Source: Luteibacter sp.
GTDB lineage: Bacteria > Pseudomonadota > Gammaproteobacteria > Xanthomonadales > Rhodanobacteraceae
Length of the DNA stretch: 64,000 bases
NCBI RefSeq assembly: GCF_009912395.1
Contig: NZ_WNDO01000004.1
Span: forward strand, 1-64,000
Direction: 5' to 3'
Shown: positions 35,305 to 44,162 of the stretch, piece after piece
Layout of the letters: the number at the start of each line of letters is the position of its first letter
Position numbering within the stretch: position 1 is the first letter of the stretch
Notes under the pieces: model-generated
The model's database searches: none
What the model was told of the DNA's origin: nothing
The model's input: the letters and a program-made list of their open reading frames with translations, nothing else
Position numbers and translations under genes: made by a program

Positions 35305-36689
35305 ATGTCCATCGACCGCACCCGTGCGCGTCGCGAGGTTGGCGCCACTTTTCGACTGGCGCTGCCGATGATCGCGGCGCAACTTTCAGCCATCGGCACC
35401 AACGTCGTCGACGCCGTGCTCGCCGGTCATCAGGGCGCGCACACGCAGGCGTCCGTGGTCACCGGCGTCAACATCTGGGCACTGGCGATCGTCACCGGCA
35501 TTGGCACCATGATGGCCGTGCCGCCGACGGTCGCACAGCTCGATGGCGCGGGTCGCCGGGGCGAGGTGGGTGCCACCTTCCACCAGGCGCTGTACATCGC
35601 CTGGGGCCTCGGTCTCCTGCTGGGCATCGCCGTGTGGCACGCGTCGCCGCTGATGACGGTGTTCGGCGTGGTGGAATCCATGCGCGCCGACGTGACGGCG
35701 TTCCTGCATGCCATCGCGTTCGCCGCGCCGGCGCTCACCACCTACTTCGCGTTGCGCGGCCTCTCCGAAGGCCTGTCGATGCCGCGTCCTTCCATGTATT
35801 TCAGCTTCGGCGGCCTGGTGATCCTGGCGCCGCTGGGCTACGTGTTGATGTACGGCAAGCTGGGTTTTCCGGTGATGGGCGCGCGCGGCAGCGGCATCGC
35901 CACGGCCATCGTGCTGTGGCTGGAGATGATCGGTTTCGGCATCTATGTGCTGAAGCATCGCAATTACCGCGACCTCAACCTGCGCCAGCGCATGGCCCGG
36001 CCGGACATGAAGCAGATCCGCCAGCTGTTGAACGTGGGCGTGCCGATGGCGGTGACGCTGCTGATGGAAGCGGGCCTGTTCGTGGCGGTCGCGCTGCTGA
36101 TCGGTCGCCTCGGCGAGACCGTCACGGCCAGCCACCACGTTGCGCTCAACGTGGCTTCGGTCGCCTTCATGATCCCACTGGGCCTGTCCATGGCGATCAC
36201 GGTGCGCGTGGGCAACGCGGTGGGCCGTCGCGATGCGCTGGGTGTGCGTTACGCGGGTCTCTCCGGTATTTCGCTGGTGCTGGTCACGCAGTTCCTGTCC
36301 TCGGGCGCCATGCTCCTGTTCGCCATGCCCATCGCCAGCCTGTACACGAACGACCCGGCGGTGATCGCGATGGCCTCGCAGTTGCTGATACTCGCGGGGT
36401 TCTTCCAGTTCTCCGCAGCATCCAGGTGGCTTCCAACGGCGCGTTGCGTGGGCTGAAGGACACCCGGGTCCCCATGTTCATCACGTTGTTCGCGTACTGG
36501 TTCGTCGGCATGCCGGTGGGCTGGTACCTGGCCTTCCCGCACGCGCTGGGTGCCCGCGGCATGTGGATGGGCCTGATCGCGGGCCTGAGCGTCGCGGCGA
36601 TCCTGCTGTTCGCCCGCTTCTGGCGCAGCAGTGCCCGTGGACGCTGGCCTGACGACGCCGACACGACGCCCGTGCCATTCCACACGTGA
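35305..36689 (+). pseudogene. MATE family efflux transporter interrupted by a 1-base frameshift
   Basis: The first frame (35305-36456) gives MATE features: LALPMIAAQLSAIGTNVVDAVLAGH at the N-terminus and nine to ten membrane segments up to LILAGFFQFS. It then goes out of frame and ends at 36456. The other frame continues the family sequence from SIQVASNGALRGLKDTRVPM and three more membrane segments to 36689. One base is missing at about 36415-36416 (reads TCCGCAGC; TCCG-CAGC with one more base would restore FSDSIQ). The restored protein would be about 461 residues, normal for MATE drug/Na+ antiporters. It is either a genuine inactivation or a sequencing error. Confidence 0.85.
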
Positions 36690-36746
36690 TGCAAGCGCCC
36701 TGACGCGCTACGCTCGACCCCAAGTCTTTCCAAGGAAACCGCCTCG

Positions 36747-38660
36747 ATGCCGGACCATCTCGACCACACGCCGCCGCCGCTTCCCCGCACGGCCCAGCCC
36801 GCGCCGCGCCGTCGCGGCGGTTTCGGCAGGTTCCTGCGTGGTGTCGGTCGTGGCCTCAACCTGATCCGGTTGGTGTTCCTCAACGTGTTCTTTTTCGGCT
36901 TCCTGGCGCTGTTCGCGCTGGTCATGTACATCGGCAGCCGGGGCAACACGATCGACGACCAGACCGTGCTGGTGCTGGCGCCCGAGGGGGCGCTGGTCGA
37001 GCAGTACAGCGCCGATGCGTTCTCCCGCGCCGTGGCCAAGCTGTCCGGCGACGGCGTGAAGCAGGTGCAGGTGCGTGACCTGGTCCGCGCCATCGACGCC
37101 GCCGCCGCCGACCCGAAGGTCAGCTGCATCGTGCTGCGCCCGGACAAGATGGAAGCCGGCGGTTTCGCTTCGCTGCGTGAAGTCGGTGCGGCGCTCGATC
37201 GCTTCCGTGCGTCGGGCAAGCATGTGCTGGTCTGGGCGTCGAACCTGGAGCAGGGCCAGTACTACCTGGCGGCCCATGCCGACAAGATCTACCTCGATCC
37301 CCAGGGCGGCGTGATCGCCACGGGCCTGGCCAATTACCGCCTGTTCTACAAGGACCTCCTCGACCGCCTCGGCGTGCAGGTGCACCTGTTCCGCGTCGGC
37401 CAGTTCAAGAGCGCCGCGGAGCCCTTCATCCTCGACCATGCCTCGCCGGAATCGAAGGAAGCCGATGCCTTCTGGCTGGGAGGCCTGTGGGGCACGTGGA
37501 TCGACGAGATCGCGAAGCTGCGCCATATCGATCCGGCCGCGCTGCGCTCCGACATCGACGGCCTCGCCGAGCGCGTGCGCGACGCGAAGGGCAACCTCGC
37601 CGACCTCGCCGTGCAGGAGAAGCTCGTCGACGGTCTCGCCACGGAGCAGGACTTCGTGAAGATGCTGCGCGACGATGGCGTGCCGGCCGGCAAGAAGGAC
37701 CAGGGCTTCCGCCAGGTCGACCTGGCCGGCTACCTCACCGTGAAGGGCCTGAACAACATCGACCTGCTGCAGACGGGGCCGAGTGTCACCGTGGTGGTGG
37801 CCGAGGGCGAGATCACCGGCGGCAAGCAGGCCCAGGGCACCATCGGCGGCGACTCCACGGCCGCGCTCATCCGCGCCGCGCGCAACGATCGCCGCACCCA
37901 TGCGCTGGTGCTGCGCGTGAATTCGCCGGGTGGCGAGGTCTACGCGGCCGAGCAGATCCGTCGCGAGGTCGAACTGACCCGCGAGGCCGGCATTCCGGTC
38001 ATCGTCTCCATGGGCGACGTAGCGGCGAGTGGCGGCTACTGGATCTCGATGAACGCCAACCGGATCTACGCCGAGCCGAACACCATCACGGGCTCAATCG
38101 GTATCTTCGGCATGTTCTTCACCGTCCCCGATACGCTGGCGAAGATCGGCGTGAAGAGCGACGGCGTTTCCACCGGTCCGCTGGCTGGCGCGTTCGACAT
38201 GAGCCGCCCGCTCGATCCGAAGGTGGGCGTGCTGATCCAGAGCATCATCGACAAGGGCTACCGCGACTTCGTGGGCAACGTGGCCAAGGCGCGCGGCAAG
38301 GACTTCGCGTCCATCGACGCCATCGCCCAGGGCCGTGTGTGGACGGGCGAGCAGGCCTTGCAGCGCGGACTCGTCGACAAGATGGGCAACCTCGACGACG
38401 CGATCCGCGACGCGGCCGAGGAAGCCAAGCTCGGCAAGGATTTCCACGTGCGTTACGCCGAGAAGCCGATGGGTGCCTTCGAGCGCTTCATGGCGAGCGT
38501 GGGCGATAGCGGCGAAGCGCGCGTGGCGATGTCCATGGGCCTGCGCCTCCCCGCGTGGGTGGCGATGCTGCCGAAGCTGGCGCCGGAGTTCGCGTTGTTC
38601 CGCACGGCCGAGGCCGGAAAGCCGAACGTTTACGCGTATTGCTTCTGTTCGCCGCGTTGA
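36747..38660 (+). CDS. sppA: Signal peptide peptidase SppA, 67K type
   Basis: 637 residues in the inner membrane. One N-terminal membrane anchor (about 45-67) is followed by two ClpP-like halves facing the periplasm. The general-base Lys is in VGQFKSAAEPF in the N-terminal half and the nucleophile Ser in GDVAASGGYW in the C-terminal half, as in E. coli SppA. It degrades cleaved signal peptides. AAGGAAA precedes ATG 36747. The C-terminus ends in a short Cys-containing tail (YAYCFCSPR) not usual for the family; an alternative stop by recent frameshift cannot be excluded. Confidence 0.93.
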   Translation: MPDHLDHTPPPLPRTAQPAPRRRGGFGRFLRGVGRGLNLIRLVFLNVFFFGFLALFALVMYIGSRGNTIDDQTVLVLAPEGALVEQYSADAFSRAVAKLSGDGVKQVQVRDLVRAIDAAAADPKVSCIVLRPDKMEAGGFASLREVGAALDRFRASGKHVLVWASNLEQGQYYLAAHADKIYLDPQGGVIATGLANYRLFYKDLLDRLGVQVHLFRVGQFKSAAEPFILDHASPESKEADAFWLGGLWGTWIDEIAKLRHIDPAALRSDIDGLAERVRDAKGNLADLAVQEKLVDGLATEQDFVKMLRDDGVPAGKKDQGFRQVDLAGYLTVKGLNNIDLLQTGPSVTVVVAEGEITGGKQAQGTIGGDSTAALIRAARNDRRTHALVLRVNSPGGEVYAAEQIRREVELTREAGIPVIVSMGDVAASGGYWISMNANRIYAEPNTITGSIGIFGMFFTVPDTLAKIGVKSDGVSTGPLAGAFDMSRPLDPKVGVLIQSIIDKGYRDFVGNVAKARGKDFASIDAIAQGRVWTGEQALQRGLVDKMGNLDDAIRDAAEEAKLGKDFHVRYAEKPMGAFERFMASVGDSGEARVAMSMGLRLPAWVAMLPKLAPEFALFRTAEAGKPNVYAYCFCSPR

Positions 38661-38706
38661 TGGTGGCGAAGCGGTGAAGCCTTGGCTTCACCGCTTCGTT
38701 GGCTTG

Positions 38707-38728
38707 TCGCGCGCAAGCGCGCTCCTAC
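38707..38728 (-). repeat. Single REP element
   Basis: Reverse-complement copy of the GTAGGAGCGCGC unit between sppA and the small lipoprotein gene. No partner in inverse orientation is present. Confidence 0.8.
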
Positions 38729-38741
38729 ACGGTAGGGGGCG

Positions 38742-38960
38742 CTACTGTTCCTGGGCTTCGACGGCCTTGCGCTGATCCTCGGCCTGCTTGTCGACGACCT
38801 TCTGCACGTCCTGTGCTTTTTTCTTCTGGTCTTCCATGGACTGCCACGGCACGGAGACGGCAGCCTGCGGCTTGGGCGGGTCCTGCTGGGGCGGCGCCGG
38901 CTTGGAGCAGGCGACGCACGCGAGCACGACGGCGATAGGCGCGGTGAGACGGAGCATCAT
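38742..38960 (-). CDS. Small predicted lipoprotein
   Basis: 72 residues. The signal MMLRLTAPIAVVLACVAC ends with Cys as the lipid attachment site. The mature part is proline-rich, then a charged helix (MEDQKKKAQDVQKVVDKQAEDQRKAVE) that could form a coiled coil. The chosen start at 38960 gives a normal signal; upstream in-frame starts add odd residues. It has no recognised domain; similar short periplasmic lipoproteins are common in xanthomonads. It follows the ABC ATPase gene on the same strand after 48 bases. Confidence 0.7.
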   Translation of the reverse strand: MMLRLTAPIAVVLACVACSKPAPPQQDPPKPQAAVSVPWQSMEDQKKKAQDVQKVVDKQAEDQRKAVEAQEQ

Positions 38961-39008
38961 GGCGGTGGTCCTCGGTGGCTCGCCCCCGAGTCTCGCGCCG
39001 TGCAAGGC

Positions 39009-39824
39009 TTAGCGCAATCGCGCGCCGTAGAAACCGTCGGCCCGGTCCACTTCCATGCGCCAGTCGAACAGCGCCGAAAGCTGATCGTCGGCGAGCAGGC
39101 GCTCCTTGGGGCCCTCGTCGAACAGCTGACCACCGCGCAGCATCACCACGTGGCCGATTTCCGGAACGATCTCTTCCACATGATGGGTGACCAGCACGAG
39201 GGTGGTGCCTTCCTGGGCGAGCTGGCGCAGCAGATCGAGGAAGCGTCGCCGTGTGCCCGGGTCGAGTCCCGCGCAAGGTTCGTCGAGCAATAGTGCACGC
39301 GGCTGGTGGACGAGCGCGCGCGCAATCAGTACGCGTCGTGCCTCGCCGGTGGACAGCGTGGAGATATCGCGGCGTGCGAGATGCGTGGCGCCGACCCGGG
39401 CCAAGGCATCCATGGCGCGGGCGCGCATGGCGTCGTCCACGACGTGGTCCAGGCCCAGGGTCATCGAGGCGAAGAAGCCCGACAGTACGGCGTCGAGCGA
39501 GGTCTCGTGCGTCGCCTCGAATTCGCGGCGCAGGTCGGACGACACGACACCCAGCAGTGAACGCAACTCGGCGACGCTCCAGCGTTCGCGTCCGAACACG
39601 CGCAGCACCGGCGAGCCATCCTCGTGGACGAGCGGGTAAAGGCGTCGCTCGATCAGTTTCACCAGCGTGGATTTGCCGGAACCGTTGGGTCCGAGGATGG
39701 CCGTATGCTGCCCCTGGGCGATGGTGAGCGAAAGACCGTCGAGCAGGCGGCGCTCCTCGCGGAGCACAGTTGCGCGGTCGATGGCGAGCAGGGGTGAAGT
39801 CGGGTCCGGGGCCGTCAGCATCAT
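39009..39824 (-). CDS. ABC transporter ATP-binding protein (ModF/PhrA half-like)
   Basis: 271 residues with Walker [10 protein letters not shown], signature [14 protein letters not shown], Walker [13 protein letters not shown] and H-loop VLVTHHVEE. The stretch [32 protein letters not shown] resembles ModF-like cytosolic ABC ATPases, which lack a dedicated permease. No permease gene is adjacent. Substrate and partner are unknown. The start MMLTAP follows GGAGGG. Confidence 0.85.
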   Translation of the reverse strand: MMLTAPDPTSPLLAIDRATVLREERRLLDGLSLTIAQGQHTAILGPNGSGKSTLVKLIERRLYPLVHEDGSPVLRVFGRERWSVAELRSLLGVVSSDLRREFEATHETSLDAVLSGFFASMTLGLDHVVDDAMRARAMDALARVGATHLARRDISTLSTGEARRVLIARALVHQPRALLLDEPCAGLDPGTRRRFLDLLRQLAQEGTTLVLVTHHVEEIVPEIGHVVMLRGGQLFDEGPKERLLADDQLSALFDWRMEVDRADGFYGARLR

Positions 39825-39885
39825 GGTGGAACATCCCTCCAGCGGTCCCCTCCTTGTACCATGCCGACATCATCAGGAGTCCCGC

Positions 39886-40668
39886 ATGCATCCACGTCTG
39901 AACCATTGGCGCCTGGACGGCCGTACGGCCCTCGTCACCGGCGCGAGCAAGGGCATCGGCTTCGCCTGTGCGCGCGAACTGGCCGTGCTGGGCGCCAACG
40001 TGCTGCTCGTGGCGCGCGACGAGACGGTGCTCCAGGAAATCAGCGACGAACTTGCCGACGAATGCCCGGAAAGCGAAATCCTGTGGATGGCGGCCGACAT
40101 GACCGACCACGAGGATCGCCTGGCCGTGTTCGACTGGGTCGCCGATCTTGGCAGCAGCCTGTCGGTGCTGGTCAACAACGTGGGCGGCAACGTGGTGAAG
40201 TCCGCGCTCGACTACGAGCCTGACGAGTATCGCGACATCTTCGAACTCAACGTGTTCTCCGCGTTCGAGATGTGCCGTCTCGCCTATCCGCATCTCGCGC
40301 AGCATGCGAACGCCGCCATCGTGAACATCGGCTCGGTCTCTGGCATCACCCACGTGCGTACCGGTGCGCCCTACGGCATGACCAAGGCGGCGCTGCACCA
40401 GCTCACCCGCAACCTCGCCTGCGAATGGGGCGAGGACGGCATCCGCGTTAACGGCGTGGCGCCTTGGTACATCCGCACGCAGCGCAGCGAGCCCGCGCTG
40501 GCCGACGTGGATTACCTGGAGGAAGTGCTGGCGCGCACGCCCATGGGGCGAATCGGCGAGCCGGAGGAAGTGGCCGGCACGGTGGCTTTCCTTTGCTTGC
40601 CGGCGTCCAGCTACGTCACGGGCGAGATCGTCGCCGTGGACGGCGGGTTCCTGCGTTACGGCTTTTGA
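39886..40668 (+). CDS. SDR family oxidoreductase (tropinone reductase-like)
   Basis: A 260-residue classical short-chain dehydrogenase: TGASKGIG cofactor loop, NNVGG, catalytic Ser in NIGSVSG and YGMTK with the Tyr and Lys, and a C-terminal [15 protein letters not shown]. It uses NAD(P)H on a carbonyl or alcohol; the [16 protein letters not shown] block resembles tropinone-reductase-like SDRs, but the substrate is unknown. CAGGAG precedes ATG 39886, and an upstream in-frame ATG at 39667 lies within the ABC gene on the other strand and is not used. Confidence 0.9.
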   Translation: MHPRLNHWRLDGRTALVTGASKGIGFACARELAVLGANVLLVARDETVLQEISDELADECPESEILWMAADMTDHEDRLAVFDWVADLGSSLSVLVNNVGGNVVKSALDYEPDEYRDIFELNVFSAFEMCRLAYPHLAQHANAAIVNIGSVSGITHVRTGAPYGMTKAALHQLTRNLACEWGEDGIRVNGVAPWYIRTQRSEPALADVDYLEEVLARTPMGRIGEPEEVAGTVAFLCLPASSYVTGEIVAVDGGFLRYGF

Positions 40669-40674
40669 GCGAAC

Positions 40675-41313
40675 TCAGCGGCAGGAGGCAAGCTGACCGC
40701 GCAGTTCGGTGTCGCGTGCGTCCAGGGGCGCACGCTCGCTCTTGAATGCGTTGCGCAGGGCCTTCTGGTTCGCTTCCGCTTCGTCGCGCAGCACTTGGCA
40801 GGTTTCCGCCGGACCGAGTGCGCGACAGGTGTCCTGCACCCATACGTAGTTGCTGCTGGCGATGGCGGCGAGGTTGCCCTTGCCCCGGTTCAGCTCCGGG
40901 GCGGACGCCACCGCCGAATTCCGGTTGCCGTAGGTGTCCGCCAGGCTTGGTGTCACGGCCCCAAGCACGCCAAGGGGTGCGAGATAGGGCGCGGGATCGC
41001 CGTTCGCGCTGGTATAGGGCTTGCCGTCGGTCGCGCGGATACAGCCGAAGAGGCGTGGCGGGGGCGTCGGCGGCAGGGACGGTGGCGGTGCGACCGGTGT
41101 GTCTCCGAGGGTGGCCGTCGTGGCTCCAGGGACGGGAGCGGCAACGTTGGCCGGCCCGGGGTCGGCCAACCGAATCGTCTCCTGCTTCTGGTGCGCGGCG
41201 CAGGGCGACTGCTGGTAGATGGTCTGGCCGTTGGCCACGCACTTGTACGCGGTCTGCGCGCAAGCCGGGGCGGCAGCCAGCAGAAACAGGACCGCAAGAT
41301 GCCGATGGTGCAC
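40675..41313 (-). CDS. DUF4124-containing exported protein
   Basis: 212 residues: a signal peptide (LAVLFLLAAAPACA), the DUF4124-like N-terminal YKCVANGQTIYQQSPC, a proline-rich linker, and a C-terminal region with several cysteines and a helical end (EAEANQKALRNAFKSERAPLDARDTELRGQ). Periplasmic function is unknown. GTG start at 41313 two bases after the DegV gene stop, so it is likely co-transcribed with it. Confidence 0.75.
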   Translation of the reverse strand: MHHRHLAVLFLLAAAPACAQTAYKCVANGQTIYQQSPCAAHQKQETIRLADPGPANVAAPVPGATTATLGDTPVAPPPSLPPTPPPRLFGCIRATDGKPYTSANGDPAPYLAPLGVLGAVTPSLADTYGNRNSAVASAPELNRGKGNLAAIASSNYVWVQDTCRALGPAETCQVLRDEAEANQKALRNAFKSERAPLDARDTELRGQLASCR

Positions 41314-41315
41314 GG

Positions 41316-42260
41316 TCAGAAGCCGGCGACGTGGTCTTCGGAGGCCAGGCCCAGCGTGATCGCGCCCTCGCCGACGTTGACCATGCCGGTGATGCCCATG
41401 GGCGATTCGAGCAACTGCACGCCGGTGTCCACACAGGTGCGTGCCAGCGCGTCGTAGCCGGGAAGATTGCGCAGGTCATCCAGGTCGCCGCCATAGCTCA
41501 GTGACAGCGAGGGCACCAGCAACCCGGCCTGCACGCGCTTGGCGGCGTAGTCGAACAGCAGCTGCGCGCCATGCTCGAAGCCGCGCACCTTGCCGACCGG
41601 GCCCGTCTCGCCGCGATGGGCGCGCAGGATCGGCTTGATGTCCAGCGCCGTGCCGAGCATGGAACTGAGGAAGCTCACGCTGCGATCGCCCTTGCTGCGG
41701 GCGCGCGAGCGCAGGTAGTTCAGGTCACGTGGCAGCATGTAGCCATAGCTGTGGTCCGCGATATGGGCGGCCCGCTCGCGCACCTCGGCCGGGGAGTGGC
41801 CGCCCGCGATCATGCGCACCGTCTCCGCCACCGCCGGGGCGGAGCCGGCGAAGATGTTGCGCGTGTCCACCACCCGCATGAGGAAGGGGCCGGTCAGCCC
41901 GGCCGCCTCGCGGATAGGGCGATAGTTCTTCAGGATGGCGAAGCTGGCCTTGATCACGTTGTCGTGGATCGGGCTGCGCGTGGCCATGATGGTCAGGCAG
42001 ACGACGCAGTCGTACTCGCGGACCATCCGCTCCAGGAACAGGTTCTGCACGTCGGTGATCGAGCTGGGTTCGGTCTCGGCCGAATGGCTGCGGCTACCCA
42101 GCCGCTGGTCGCGGAAGCGCAGGATCTCGGCGGGGGCCCGATCGTCGACGAAGCGCTGCCCATCGACCCTGACGGTGATGGGCATCACCGCGATGCCATG
42201 GGCGTCAAGGAAGGCCTGTGGCAGGTCGCAGGCCGCGTCGATCGCCATTCCGATCCGCAT
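41316..42260 (-). CDS. DegV family protein
   Basis: 314 residues resembling DegV fatty-acid-binding proteins: the opening AIDAACDLPQAFLDAHGIAVMPITVRVDG, TEPSSITDVQNLF and a C-terminal domain with LESPMGITGMVNVGEGAITLG. In firmicutes these bind fatty acyl chains (FakB); in proteobacteria the role is unclear. AT-poor leader with GGGATGACCC before the ATG. Divergent from the AMP nucleosidase gene to the right. Confidence 0.88.
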   Translation of the reverse strand: MRIGMAIDAACDLPQAFLDAHGIAVMPITVRVDGQRFVDDRAPAEILRFRDQRLGSRSHSAETEPSSITDVQNLFLERMVREYDCVVCLTIMATRSPIHDNVIKASFAILKNYRPIREAAGLTGPFLMRVVDTRNIFAGSAPAVAETVRMIAGGHSPAEVRERAAHIADHSYGYMLPRDLNYLRSRARSKGDRSVSFLSSMLGTALDIKPILRAHRGETGPVGKVRGFEHGAQLLFDYAAKRVQAGLLVPSLSLSYGGDLDDLRNLPGYDALARTCVDTGVQLLESPMGITGMVNVGEGAITLGLASEDHVAGF

Positions 42261-42436
42261 GGGTCATCCCCCGGCGACGTCCGGACCACCCGTCGCGCTC
42301 CGTCACGCGCCGCTCGGGCGGATGCTACACTTGCACGAATCAATTGGCACCTCGCCGGCGTGGCGTCGCCGGTAACCGCGCCGTCGGCCCTGCCTGGCCC
42401 TGTTCGCCGCCGGCGCAAGCGCGAACCGGATTCCCC

Positions 42437-43249
42437 ATGAAAACCAAGCAAGAGATCGTCTCCAACTGGCTGCCCCGCTACACGGGCACGCCCCTGGAGG
42501 GTTTCGGGCAGCACATCCTGCTGACCAACTTCGGCCATTACGTCGACCGCTTCGCTCAGGAGCACGGCGTCGAGGTGCGCGGCCGCGACCGGCCCATGCC
42601 CAATGCCACGGCCGACGGCATCACCCTTATCAACTTCGGCATGGGCAGCCCCAACGCCGCCACGGTCATGGACCTGCTCAGCGTCATCGAGCCGAAGGCC
42701 GTGCTGTTCCTCGGCAAGTGCGGCGGCCTGAAGCGGAAGAACGCCATCGGCGACCTGATCCTGCCGATTGCGGCCATCCGTGGCGAAGGCACGTCCAACG
42801 ACTACCTGCTGCCCGAGGTCCCGGCGCTGCCGGCCTTCCAGCTCCAGCGCGCCGTGTCCACGATGATCCGCGACCTGGGCCACGACTACTGGACCGGCAC
42901 GGTGTACACCACCAACCGTCGCGTCTGGGAGCACGACGAGGCCTTCAAGGAGTACCTGCGTCGCACGCGCAGCATGGCCATCGACATGGAGACGGCCACG
43001 ATTTTCGCCGCCGGTTTCGCCAACCACATTCCCTGCGGCGCGTTGCTGCTGGTCTCCGACCAGCCGATGATCCCCGAGGGCGTGAAGACGGAATCCAGCG
43101 ATGCGGCGGTCACCGCCAACTTCGTCGAGCGGCACATCAAGGTGGGCATGGAGGCCTTGAAGCTGGTCCGTCGCCACGGCCGCAGCGTGAAGCACCTGCG
43201 CTTCGCCGACGAAGGCGACGACGCCGAGGACGATCTCTCCGTCCTGTGA
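42437..43249 (+). CDS. amn: AMP nucleosidase (short form)
   Basis: 270 residues of the purine nucleoside phosphorylase fold: ITLINFGMGSPNAATVMDLLSVI, FLGKCGGL, RRTRSMAIDMETATIFAAGF (substrate-binding MET) and LLVSDQP. The enzyme splits AMP into adenine and ribose 5-phosphate. It lacks the N-terminal domain of the 480-residue E. coli enzyme, matching the shorter class seen in xanthomonads and Bacteroidetes. A terminator follows, so it is probably a single unit. Confidence 0.85.
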   Translation: MKTKQEIVSNWLPRYTGTPLEGFGQHILLTNFGHYVDRFAQEHGVEVRGRDRPMPNATADGITLINFGMGSPNAATVMDLLSVIEPKAVLFLGKCGGLKRKNAIGDLILPIAAIRGEGTSNDYLLPEVPALPAFQLQRAVSTMIRDLGHDYWTGTVYTTNRRVWEHDEAFKEYLRRTRSMAIDMETATIFAAGFANHIPCGALLLVSDQPMIPEGVKTESSDAAVTANFVERHIKVGMEALKLVRRHGRSVKHLRFADEGDDAEDDLSVL

Positions 43250-43278
43250 CGGAGGGCGCGTTCTTCCACCGTCCGGAC

Positions 43279-43297
43279 GGATTTTTTAGAATCCTTC
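43279..43297 (+). terminator. Terminator after the AMP nucleosidase gene
   Basis: CCGTCCGGACGG palindrome followed by ATTTTTTAG. The loop is tight (four bases or fewer). Confidence 0.65.
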
Positions 43298-43301
43298 CAT
43301 A

Positions 43302-43352
43302 CCTCCCAGCGAACCGGGCCGATAGCTTGCCCGGAACGGTTCGCATGGGAGG
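43302..43352 (+). promoter_or_regulatory. Leader hairpin that sequesters the ribosome binding site of the oxygenase gene
   Basis: CCTCCCA (43302-43308) pairs with TGGGAGG (43346-43352), and CGAACCG (43310-43316) with CGGTTCG (43337-43343), a 14-base-pair stem with a small internal loop. The 3' arm contains GGGAGG, the ribosome site, 6 bases before ATG 43359. An alternative inner stem CCGGGC/GCCCGG exists. Confidence 0.6.
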
Positions 43353-43358
43353 ACGGTC

Positions 43359-44003
43359 ATGTCACAGCGTTTCGATCTGTCGCGCCACAGGCGCGAATAC
43401 CACAACGATTTCGCCACGGTCGTGGAGGGCCTCCTCGACGAGGAGCAGTGCGGCACCCTGCGGCGTCGCGTCGACTGGCTGATTGCCGAAGGGCAGGTCC
43501 GTCGGATCGACCATCGCCCGATGGGGGGCGCATGCCTGCATCACCTTTTTGAAGGTGATGACGTTCGTATCTACCTGCCCGAACTCACGGCGGTGTACAA
43601 CGCGAGCCTGCCGCTCGTGTCGGCGATCACGTCACAGGATGTCGTGCTGTCGCCGCATCGGCGATCTTCCATCAACATCCGCGCCTATCCGGCGGGCGGT
43701 GGCGCGCAGGGCGGTCATTACGATGCCAACGGTATCACCGCGCTGCTGTACCTCACCACCAACAGCGAGGCACCCCTGCGGATGGATATTCCGCGCGTGC
43801 ATCCAGAGCACGGCGCTTGCGTCGAACAGCGCCACTACCTGGCTCGTGCCGGCTCGTTGCTGGTGATGAAGGGACGCGATGTCATCCACGATTCCTCGCC
43901 CACGGTGACCGAGCGGAAAATCTCGGTCGTGTTCCGCTATGGCGAACGCGGCGACGCATGGCGTGGCGACGTGGCATGCACGCACGAAAGCACGCCCAGG
44001 TGA
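43359..44003 (+). CDS. 2OG-Fe(II) oxygenase-like protein
   Basis: 214 residues. SINIRAYPAGGGAQGGHYDANG holds the iron-binding His-x-Asp (HYD), VIHDSSP the distal His, and TERKISVVFRYG the Arg/Lys for 2-oxoglutarate. These form a complete double-stranded beta-helix dioxygenase site. The closest relatives are uncharacterised prolyl-hydroxylase-like enzymes; substrate unknown. The ATG follows GGGAGG, which is buried in a hairpin, suggesting translational control. Confidence 0.75.
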   Translation: MSQRFDLSRHRREYHNDFATVVEGLLDEEQCGTLRRRVDWLIAEGQVRRIDHRPMGGACLHHLFEGDDVRIYLPELTAVYNASLPLVSAITSQDVVLSPHRRSSINIRAYPAGGGAQGGHYDANGITALLYLTTNSEAPLRMDIPRVHPEHGACVEQRHYLARAGSLLVMKGRDVIHDSSPTVTERKISVVFRYGERGDAWRGDVACTHESTPR

Positions 44004-44010
44004 TGCTGTT

Positions 44011-44032
44011 GTAGGAGCGCGCTTGCGCGCGA
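44011..44032 (+). repeat. Single REP element
   Basis: GTAGGAGCGCGCTTGCGCGC then GA, 8 bases after the oxygenase stop. No opposite copy nearby. Confidence 0.8.
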
Positions 44033-44057
44033 TGCGACATTGTCGCGAGCAACGTGC

Positions 44058-44088
44058 AAAAAAAATGCCGCCCGTGGGAGCGGGCGGC
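44058..44088 (-). terminator. Terminator of the first TonB-dependent receptor gene
   Basis: Read on the minus strand, GCCGCCCG-CTCCCA-CGGGCGGC is followed by A then eight T residues. Confidence 0.85.
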
Positions 44089-44162
44089 GATCCGGGGAGC
44101 TCTGCAAGGTGGCGCGCCACGAGGGACGCGCACCCTGTCGTTTTTGTAATGACGCGTGCCGG

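Noticed and set aside
36600-38700. SppA frameshift at its C-terminus because of the odd Cys-rich tail
   Set aside because: Both catalytic residues and normal length are present and no alternative frame continues a family sequence, so it is called intact.
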